8,313 nucleotides of DNA from Clostridia bacterium (GTDB taxonomy: Bacteria; Bacillota; Clostridia; Oscillospirales; CAG-272). A program made the position numbers and the translations under genes. The notes below the pieces were generated by a model. It did no database searches. It was not told the origin of the DNA and saw only the letters and a list, made by a program, of their open reading frames with translations. Every line of letters starts with the position of its first letter. Positions within the stretch are counted from its first letter, which is position 1. The DNA is taken from assembly GCA_900770145.1 (NCBI GenBank), contig CAAGJL010000170.1, positions 1 to 8,313 of the forward strand. Reading direction: 5' to 3'. Below, in pieces: positions 1 through 4,858 of the stretch.

Positions 1-30
1 CTCTTTCCCTACACGACGCTCTTCCGATCT
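1..30 (+). other. Illumina TruSeq adapter remnant (artefact)
   Basis: These 30 bases match the 3' end of the Illumina TruSeq universal adapter exactly as I know it, ending in the well-known CGACGCTCTTCCGATCT. The genuine insert begins at base 31. This is untrimmed sequencing adapter, not biological sequence. The fucI reading frame stays open through it on the minus strand, so an automatic gene call would append a false tail (EIGRASCRER) to the truncated isomerase. Confidence 0.97.
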
Positions 31-1651
31 CGTAAGAAATTGCCCCGTGATTGGCGCCCCAATTGTTCATCACGTCATACGCCGAGGCAAACGCTCCCTT
101 ACCCGTGACTCGCGGCACAAACCAGGTGCAGGGCCAGGTATAGTCGGTGCGGCGCCAGAGCGTATCCGTCACCTCGTCGGGCAGATCCACCGTCCAGCCC
201 TCCGCAATCTGCAACACCGGCCCCTGCCCCGCAATCATATTCAGGCGCACCATCGTCATCGGCATCTCGCCTTTCGTGAGAAAACGGGAGGAAAACCCGC
301 CGCCGCGGAAGTATCCGAGATCGGCAGCGTTCCAGGTGGTGGCGGCAAGCATTTCTTTCACATCCGTGGTGTTGACCTCATACCACGGCTTGATTTCCCG
401 TCTGCCTCCCTGCCCGCGGGAGGCGCCGCTCGCGTCCAGACAGCAGGCACCGGAATTGATCAGGTGGATAAACCCGTCCGCTTCTCTCGCGTGCCCGGTC
501 ACCTCGTACCCTGTCACGCGCCGCACCGCCGCCGCGCTCCAATAAGTGCGCACGTCGGCAAACATCTGCGCGCGGTTGGTCAGCAGTTTCATCAGCAACA
601 TTCCGGCGCCGTTGAGCGTGTCGTTTTCGGTGGCAAGAATCATCGGTTCCCGTACCCCGTTCCAGTCAAAAGAGGAGTTGAGAATCGCCTCCGCAAAGTC
701 GCCGTTCGGGTAATGATCCGTCCACTGTCTCTGCCCCTGAAAGCCCGCGGCAATGGCGTTGTGCCCGACTTTTTCTTCCTCACAGCGCGCCGGCAGATTG
801 CCGTTGCCTTTCATCAGATCGCGGATGATCATTGCCATTTTGACCGCAAAAGCACGCTCTTTTTCTTTCTCCTCATCGCCCCGGCGCAGTTCCGGCGGGT
901 TTTTGTCAAACCCCTCGCGGCAGTTCTTTTTATACCACGCAAACGCTTTTTCAAACTCGTCCGCGTCAAAAATCCCCTCTTCCATCCGACGGATAATCTC
1001 TACCTCGTCCACGGATTCCACCCGCATGCCGAAATATTTTTCAAACAGATCGGTGCTGATCATCGACCCGCCGATCCCCATGGTTACGGAGCCGATCTGG
1101 AGATAGGAGCGCCCGCGCATAGACGCCGCGGCAACCGCCGCCCGCCCGAAACGGAGCAGTTTTTCACGCACGTCCGGCGGGATTTCGCGGTCGTCCTTTT
1201 CCTGCACCTCGTGCCCGTAAATACCGAACGCCGGCAAGCCTTTCTGGGCGTGGGTCGCGAGTACCGAGGCGAGATACACCGCCCCCGGCCGCTCGGTGCC
1301 GTTAAAGCCCCACACCGCCTTGATGGTGTCCTTTTCCATATCCATGGTCTCGGAGCCATAGCACCAGCACGGCGTTACGGTGAGGGTGATGTCCACCCCC
1401 GCGCGGCGGAATTTTTCGGCGCACGCCGCCGCTTCCGTCACTCTGCCGATGGTGGTATCCGCAATCAGCACCTCCACGGGCGCGCCGTCCGCATAGCGGA
1501 GATTCTCGCGAAAGAGTTTTGCCGCCGCCCGCGCCATTGCCATAGTCTGCTCTTCCAGTGACTCCCGCACGACAAGCACGCCGCGCCTGCCGTCGATGGT
1601 GGGGCGAATACCGATCACGGGTTTTGTAACGATTTCCTGATATTGTGGCAT
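31..1651 (-). CDS. fucI: L-fucose isomerase, C-terminus missing at contig end
   Basis: This enzyme converts L-fucose to L-fuculose in the cytoplasm, the first intracellular step of fucose breakdown; the family also acts on D-arabinose. The start is ATG at 1651, with AGGAGG at 1660-1665 and an 8-nt spacer. About 540 codons are visible. Family-specific stretches appear in order: GIRPTIDGRRG and RESLEEQTM near the N-terminus, then TPCWCYGSETMDM, WGFNGTERPGAVYLA, AAGFQGQRQWTD, AEAILNSSFDWNGVREP, ATENDTLNG, FADVRTYW, FRGGGFSSRF and finally NWGANHG. They follow the E. coli protein (591 aa) closely. E. coli FucI binds its metal through a Glu, an Asp and a late His. By motif position these correspond to Glu in AEAIL, Asp in TEND and His in NWGANHG (about residue 535), all present. 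Roughly the last 55-60 residues are lost where the contig meets the adapter. It is divergent from an AraC-type regulator that probably controls it. The truncation is an assembly limit, not a pseudogene. Confidence 0.95.
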
Positions 1652-1677
1652 TTTCTGCACCTCCTGTCTGTCAGTAC

Positions 1678-1706
1678 TTGAATTATATCACACAGCGTGG
1701 TATAAT
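1678..1706 (+). promoter_or_regulatory. sigma-A promoter of the AraC-family gene
   Basis: The -35 box is TTGAAT (1678-1683), followed by a 17-bp spacer and a perfect TATAAT -10 box (1701-1706) preceded by TGG, an extended -10 (TGnTATAAT). The start site is expected near 1713, giving a leader of about 45 nt before the regulator's ATG at 1759. The elements are strong, so basal expression of the regulator is likely unless it represses itself through the overlapping dyad. Confidence 0.8.
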
Positions 1707-1708
1707 TC
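1680..1708. promoter_or_regulatory. 29-bp dyad overlapping both divergent promoters (candidate operator)
   Basis: Two 14-nt arms flank a single central base (1694). The left arm is GAATTATATCACAC (1680-1693). The right arm, reverse-complemented, is GAATTATACCACGC (1695-1708), so 12 of 14 positions match. Each arm contains the -10 box of one of the two opposed promoters, which explains the TATAAT part of the symmetry. The flanking GAA/TTC and CAC/GTG symmetry goes beyond what two promoters need. It is a plausible site for the adjacent AraC-type regulator or another dimeric regulator. Binding is inferred only. Confidence 0.5.
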
Positions 1709-1710
1709 CT
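1682..1710 (-). promoter_or_regulatory. promoter of fucI: extended -10, poor -35
   Basis: Read on the minus strand, TATAAT (1687-1682) is preceded by TGA (extended -10, TGATATAAT). The -35 position at 17-bp spacing (1710-1705) reads AGGAAT, a poor match to TTGACA. The start site is expected near 1675, leaving a leader of about 24 nt that carries the fucI ribosome binding site. A good -10 with a weak -35 fits an activator-dependent promoter, as expected for a gene controlled by an AraC-type activator. The promoter lies face to face with, and almost wholly on top of, the plus-strand promoter. Confidence 0.65.
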
Positions 1711-1758
1711 GTGTAAATACCGCCATTTTTCGGTACAAAATTCACTTTTGAGGTGCTT

Positions 1759-2625
1759 ATGAAGTATATGGAATTGAACGAGGGAAAAGCGCATGGCAGC
1801 GCGGGGTTTCCCCTTCAGTATTACGCAGTGGACGCCACGCACCCGCAATTCCGGATGCCGCCGCACTGGCACCGGGAGTTTGAAATCATCCGCGTCAACG
1901 CCGGGCGCTTTACGGCGCATCTGGACAACCGCCCGTATTCCCTTTCCCCCGGTGACTGTCTGTTTTGCGCCGGGGGCACCGTGCACCGCGGAGAGCCGGA
2001 GGACGCGGACTGCCGTTATGAATGTGTGGTGTTTGAGCTTGATCTCCTGCGCCGCGCCAGGAGCACGGTGATTGACGCGTTCTTTTCTCCGCTGGCGCAC
2101 CGCACCCGCGCGGTTCCGCCCTTTTTTGCGGCAGGCGACCCGGCGTTCTCCCCGGTGTTTGACCGGATTTTTGGTCTTGCCACCGACCGCGCGCCCGGCG
2201 CGGAGTTGGCGCTGGTGGGAGAGTTATTCCTCCTGTTTTCGGCAGTTTACCGGGAGGGGCGGGTGGAGGAAACCCCGGCGTGGCTGCACCAAAAGGTGCA
2301 AAGCCGCACGGCGGCAAAACTGCTGGACTATATCGAGGAGCACCTGACAGAGCCGCTGACCCTTGCCGATCTTGCCGCGGTATCGGGGCTGGCGGCGCGC
2401 TATCTCTGCCGTTTTTTCCGGGCTTACACGGCAACGACCCCGATCCAATACCTGAACGAGCGGCGCGTGGAACGCGCATGCGCGGAACTTTGCGAGGGCA
2501 AAAGCGTGACCGCCGCCGCATTGGATTGCGGATTTTGTGACGCCAGTTATTTCTCCCGTGTGTTCCGCAAATACAAGGGTTGTTCCCCGGCGGAATACCA
2601 GAAAAAGCAGCGTGATAAACCCTAA
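1759..2625 (+). CDS. AraC/XylS-family transcriptional regulator (probable fucose regulator)
   Basis: A 288-residue sensor-regulator of the usual AraC layout. The N-terminal half is a cupin-like ligand-binding domain: a His-rich metal/sugar-pocket segment (PPHWHREFEII, residues 34-44) is followed by a LSPGDCLF turn typical of AraC_binding domains. Residues about 185-280 form the tandem helix-turn-helix DNA-binding domain. The first helix-turn-helix is around LTLADLAAVSGLAARYLCRF and the second around VTAAALDCGFCDASYFSRVF, with the characteristic ending FRKYKGCSPAEYQ. ATG at 1759 is preferred because TGAGG (1749-1753) sits 5 nt upstream; a GTG six bases earlier lies inside that site. It is transcribed divergently from fucI across a 107-bp shared control region, so it most likely activates fucI in response to fucose or a derivative. 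The ligand is inferred from the neighbour only. Confidence 0.9.
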   Translation: MKYMELNEGKAHGSAGFPLQYYAVDATHPQFRMPPHWHREFEIIRVNAGRFTAHLDNRPYSLSPGDCLFCAGGTVHRGEPEDADCRYECVVFELDLLRRARSTVIDAFFSPLAHRTRAVPPFFAAGDPAFSPVFDRIFGLATDRAPGAELALVGELFLLFSAVYREGRVEETPAWLHQKVQSRTAAKLLDYIEEHLTEPLTLADLAAVSGLAARYLCRFFRAYTATTPIQYLNERRVERACAELCEGKSVTAAALDCGFCDASYFSRVFRKYKGCSPAEYQKKQRDKP

Positions 2626-2628
2626 AAA

Positions 2629-2669
2629 CGGGCGGCGGTTGTCGCTTTGCGACAACTCATATCCGCCCG
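2629..2669. repeat. two-tier stem-loop just after the regulator gene
   Basis: An outer stem CGGGCGG (2629-2635) pairs with CCGCCCG (2663-2669). The inner stem GTTGTCGC (2638-2645) pairs with GCGACAAC (2649-2656) around a TTT loop. Both stems are perfect and are separated by an asymmetric internal loop (2 nt and 6 nt). It begins 4 nt after the regulator stop codon. There is no T-run directly after the stem, so it is not a canonical intrinsic terminator. It may be a transcript-end stabiliser or a copy of a dispersed palindromic repeat. Confidence 0.6.
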
Positions 2670-2814
2670 CACTGATGCAAAATTACTTTTTTCATTCCGT
2701 CATCAGATTCCACAGTCCTTCTCTCTCAAAAGAAAAAAATCAAAAAGAAAATGCCCCACCGACACCGACATTCCGGCGGCGCACTCATTCTTTCTCTTGC
2801 CCGCCGCAGGTGCG

Positions 2815-2848
2815 CAAGAGGGGGCTTTTTGAAAAAAGCCCCCTCTTG
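2815..2848. repeat. perfect 16-bp inverted repeat with 2-nt spacer
   Basis: The arms CAAGAGGGGGCTTTTT (2815-2830) and AAAAAGCCCCCTCTTG (2833-2848) are exact reverse complements separated by GA. No T-run follows on either strand, because the T/A run is at the loop side. It therefore does not look like an ordinary intrinsic terminator, though it could block transcription from both convergent sides. Perfect symmetry of this length in a gap suggests a dispersed palindromic (REP-like) element. That is inference, as only one copy is visible here. Confidence 0.65.
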
Positions 2849-2958
2849 ACTCCCGCAAAAACTTTTCGGCAGTCGGCGCCGGGACGATGGGCGTGTGAAC
2901 CCAAAGCGGCGTATCAGCCTGTTCGCCGCACCGCAAGGCGGTTTCGGCAACCGTACAC

Positions 2959-3531
2959 TTACCGTCTGCGTTTGGCGTTACGAATGGTAAAATACAGGAA
3001 AAGCAATGCAAACGCAAAAGAAGCAAAAGCAAGGAAATAGAGGAACGAACGATCCTTAATGCTGGGTCTTGCCACCTCCCACACGCCGAAGGCGGAAAGG
3101 AGAATGCACCCGCAAAGGCGCAAAAACGCCCCGCTTTCTGCCGATTTGGTGCCCTTTTGCTGGTAAACGCGCACGGTTTCGGTCACGCCTCGCAACCAGA
3201 TGAGAAACCCGATGCAGGCGCAAAGCGACAGCGTGGAAAGAAGCGGCACGTTGAGAAACTGGCACGCCGCCTGCCCCACCGCGCACAACAACACGAGAAA
3301 AATCTCCCCAAAAATGAAATACCGCGATTTACCGGTATAACGGTAAGAAAGCGGAAACAGACACAGCGCTGCGTAAATCGCGAGAAAGACCCCGGTAAAG
3401 ATCCGCAGAATGTCCCGCGCGAAAGAAAACCCTTTCACGTCCAGCGCACCCAGCAACATCACCACGCCAAAGGCAACCAGCAAAATAGTGACTACCAGGG
3501 TAAACACCTTGTTTTTTAATTGTTTTTCCAT
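2959..3531 (-). CDS. hypothetical six-span membrane protein
   Basis: I do not recognise this 190-residue protein. It has six hydrophobic segments at about residues 8-30, 39-60, 70-90, 96-115, 136-153 and 162-183, and a basic C-terminal tail (RNAKRRR), so it is an integral cytoplasmic-membrane protein. The first and fifth segments share a similar core (ILLVAFGVVMLL and ILLSAFGVWEV), hinting at an internal duplication of three spans. That recalls small repeat-type families such as HdeD/DUF308, but I cannot assign it. The start is ATG at 3531, with GGAGG seven nt upstream inside the end of the preceding gene. The two frames overlap by 16 nt, so the pair is almost certainly co-transcribed and perhaps translationally coupled. 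Confidence 0.75.
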   Translation of the reverse strand: MEKQLKNKVFTLVVTILLVAFGVVMLLGALDVKGFSFARDILRIFTGVFLAIYAALCLFPLSYRYTGKSRYFIFGEIFLVLLCAVGQAACQFLNVPLLSTLSLCACIGFLIWLRGVTETVRVYQQKGTKSAESGAFLRLCGCILLSAFGVWEVARPSIKDRSFLYFLAFASFAFALLFLYFTIRNAKRRR

Positions 3532-4361
3532 GTTTCATCCTCCTCTTTGGAAACGGTCGGCGCGAAAAAGCCGATAACCGTAGCGTACAAAAATCCCAGC
3601 GCCACCAGCACCGCCGCAAACAGCAGCGCCAGTGAAAACAGCGCCAAAAGGTACATAAAAAACGACCGGAACGCACCCAGCACCATCCGGCGGACGCGCT
3701 CGTCAAGCAGGCACAGCGCCCCGGAAAACAGAAACAGCAACCCCACCACGGTGAAAATCCCGCCAAACGCGTCACGAAGATCGGCAGGCGAGAGGTACAC
3801 CGAAAAGGCAAGCAACAGCATCAGCGCGCACCCGATAATCTTGGGGATAACCGCCGTGTTCTCATCCCGGAACACCGACGGGATAAAGCGAAGCGCCGTC
3901 ATGGCGTAATCGCCCAGCGCGGCGCCGCTCTCTTTCAGCGTGCCGATTTCTTCCGCATAGGAGAAAAACGCGCCGTGAAAACAGGAAAGCGCCACCACCA
4001 GCACCGCAAACAGCCCCGTCACCGCAGGACCGATGGCAAAAAAGAAGTTACCCACCACGGCAAGCGGATTTTTGGGGTTATAGGAGTGATCCAGATACCC
4101 AAACTCCCCGTCTTCGGCATTCGGGTCAAAAAAGCAGATGTCCTCAATCCGATGGGCAAACAGAAAACAGGCAACCGCCTGCCCTGCCACCCGCACGGGC
4201 ACCGAGAGCGCCGAGACCGCCAGCAACAGCGGTTTGCCGTTCCCCGGAGTGACAAACAGGCAAAACAGGCGCTGGCAACAGAAAATCAGCAACCCGAACG
4301 CCGCAAACGGAACCAGACTGTACAACAGCAGTTGTGCAAAGTAAGAAAGAAACTGCGCCAT
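3516..4361 (-). CDS. hypothetical multi-span membrane protein, possible inactive M50-like protease
   Basis: A 281-residue integral membrane protein. Hydrophobic segments lie at about residues 12-36, 46-69, 101-130, 172-190, 199-219 and 234-267, and the C-terminal tail is charged (KEEDETWKNN). The start is ATG at 4361, with AGGAGG seven nt upstream. The frame stays open to 4619, but that extension would run antisense into rnpB and has no ribosome binding site. Residues 54-70 (VPVRVAGQAVACFLFAH) followed by YLDHSYNPKNP (89-99) and GNFFFAIGP (104-112) resemble, from memory, a clostridial membrane metalloprotease-like family. In that family the first segment reads roughly TPxHELGHxxxCxxFxH. Here the HExxH zinc site is RVAGQ, so if homologous it cannot bind zinc there. 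This relationship is inference; function unknown. It is the first gene of a two-gene operon. Confidence 0.75.
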   Translation of the reverse strand: MAQFLSYFAQLLLYSLVPFAAFGLLIFCCQRLFCLFVTPGNGKPLLLAVSALSVPVRVAGQAVACFLFAHRIEDICFFDPNAEDGEFGYLDHSYNPKNPLAVVGNFFFAIGPAVTGLFAVLVVALSCFHGAFFSYAEEIGTLKESGAALGDYAMTALRFIPSVFRDENTAVIPKIIGCALMLLLAFSVYLSPADLRDAFGGIFTVVGLLFLFSGALCLLDERVRRMVLGAFRSFFMYLLALFSLALLFAAVLVALGFLYATVIGFFAPTVSKEEDETWKNN

Positions 4362-4383
4362 GCGCTCACCTCCTTTTGCCAAT

Positions 4384-4400
4384 TTCGGAATGCTTCGGAA
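4384..4400 (+). repeat. TTCGGAA direct repeat upstream of the rnpB promoter
   Basis: TTCGGAA occurs at 4384-4390 and again at 4394-4400. The copies are 10 bp apart, one helical turn, and the second ends 7 bp before the rnpB -35 box. The pair sits between the divergent membrane-protein start and rnpB. It could be a regulator site, but it is short and may be chance. Confidence 0.3.
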
Positions 4401-4407
4401 AACGGGC

Positions 4408-4436
4408 TTGACTTTTGCCCGCCGACGTGCTATACT
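4408..4436 (+). promoter_or_regulatory. sigma-A promoter of rnpB
   Basis: TTGACT (4408-4413), a 17-bp spacer and TATACT (4431-4436) make a near-consensus promoter. The predicted start, about 7 nt after the -10 box, falls at 4443, exactly where the first paired helix (P1) of RNase P RNA begins. This suits a strongly and constitutively transcribed housekeeping RNA with no leader. Confidence 0.88.
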
Positions 4437-4440
4437 TTGA

Positions 4441-4795
4441 AAGAACTTCATCAAACGGCCGCGCGGTATGTTGCCGAAAGGTATTACCGTGAGGAAAGTC
4501 CGGGCTTCACAGGGCAGGATAGTTGATAACGTCAACCGCAGGCGACTGCCGGGAAAGTGCAACAGAAATATACCGCCCGCAAGGGTAAGGATGGAAAGGC
4601 GAGGTAAGAGCTCACCCACTCCTATGGTGACATAGGTTTGCTGTAAACCCTATCCGAAGCAACACCGTATGGGGGCGTCTGCCCGACGTATGCCCCCGGG
4701 TGGCACGGGAGTTTTCTCCCGAAGCTCGCCGGTGACGGAGAGCGAAGATTGATGGCCGTTCACGACAGAACCCGGCTTACAGGTGGAGTTCCCTC
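4441..4795 (+). ncRNA. rnpB: RNase P RNA (bacterial, A-type)
   Basis: The catalytic RNA of RNase P, which removes 5' leaders from precursor tRNAs together with the protein RnpA. The universally conserved blocks are present: GAGGAAAGTCCGGGCT near 4491-4506, GTGCAACAGAAAT in the middle, and GACAGAACCCGGCTTA near 4764-4779. The last pairs back to the first to form helix P4. End helices can be drawn. P1 is GAACTTCATC (4443-4452) with GGTGGAGTTC (4782-4791), 10 pairs including two G-U. P2 is AACGGCC (4454-4460) with GGCCGTT (4754-4760), a perfect match. Length of about 350 nt is normal for the A type. The exact ends are set from P1 and the promoter, and could be off by a few bases. It is transcribed away from the membrane-protein operon and towards the converging ftsK gene. 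Confidence 0.97.
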
Positions 4796-4825
4796 AAAGC
4801 CGCCGCACCCGCGGCGGCTTTTTTT
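4796..4825 (+). terminator. intrinsic terminator of rnpB
   Basis: The stem GCCGCCGC (4799-4806) pairs perfectly with GCGGCGGC (4811-4818) around an ACCC loop and is followed at once by seven T (4819-4825). The preceding AAA extends the stem with the T-run. It starts within 5 nt of the end of helix P1, so it defines the 3' end of the RNase P RNA precursor. On the opposite strand the same hairpin is followed only by TTTGA, which would give a weaker stop for ftsK transcripts. Confidence 0.93.
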
Positions 4826-4831
4826 GTTTTC

Positions 4832-4858
4832 CCCCGCGTTTTTCGCGCGGGGTTTTTT
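4832..4858 (+). terminator. second, tandem terminator between rnpB and ftsK
   Basis: CCCCGCG (4832-4838) pairs perfectly with CGCGGGG (4846-4852) around a TTTTTCG loop and is followed by six T (4853-4858). It backs up the first rnpB terminator on the plus strand. Its T-run overlaps the TAA stop codon (4857-4859) of the converging ftsK gene, so it would stop read-through from rnpB at the edge of that coding region. Confidence 0.8.

Larger units (their letters stand above)
2626..2958. other. gene-poor intergenic stretch
   Basis: This 333-bp gap separates the regulator (plus) from the convergent membrane-protein operon (minus). I find no credible gene: the short open frames lack good ribosome binding sites and have no recognisable protein character. 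It holds two strong hairpins, listed separately, and an A-rich patch (about 2727-2754). It also has a six-T run at 2687-2692, 17 nt after the first hairpin, and a small ACCGC/GCGGT hairpin (2930-2942). No canonical terminator for either convergent unit is evident, although the hairpins could slow polymerase. Confidence 0.6.

Noticed and set aside
47..1561. A 504-codon plus-strand open frame opposite fucI
   Set aside because: The minus strand encodes an unmistakable L-fucose isomerase with family motifs throughout. The plus-strand product is low-complexity and basic and has no ribosome binding site.
31..1651. fucI as a degraded pseudogene because its C-terminus is missing
   Set aside because: The frame is intact to the last genomic base. 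The loss coincides exactly with the adapter junction, so it is a contig-end truncation.
2815..2848. The perfect palindrome as a normal intrinsic terminator
   Set aside because: The T and A tracts flank the loop rather than follow the stem. The downstream bases on each strand (ACTCCC and CGCACC) are not T-rich.
2537..3040. Small open frames in the gap after the regulator gene, on both strands
   Set aside because: They overlap the regulator or membrane-protein genes, run through the palindromes, and lack ribosome binding sites or recognisable protein character.
4362..4619. N-terminal extension of the first membrane-protein gene into rnpB
   Set aside because: The frame is open, but ATG 4361 has an excellent AGGAGG site. 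The extension would be translated antisense to RNase P RNA and crosses its promoter.
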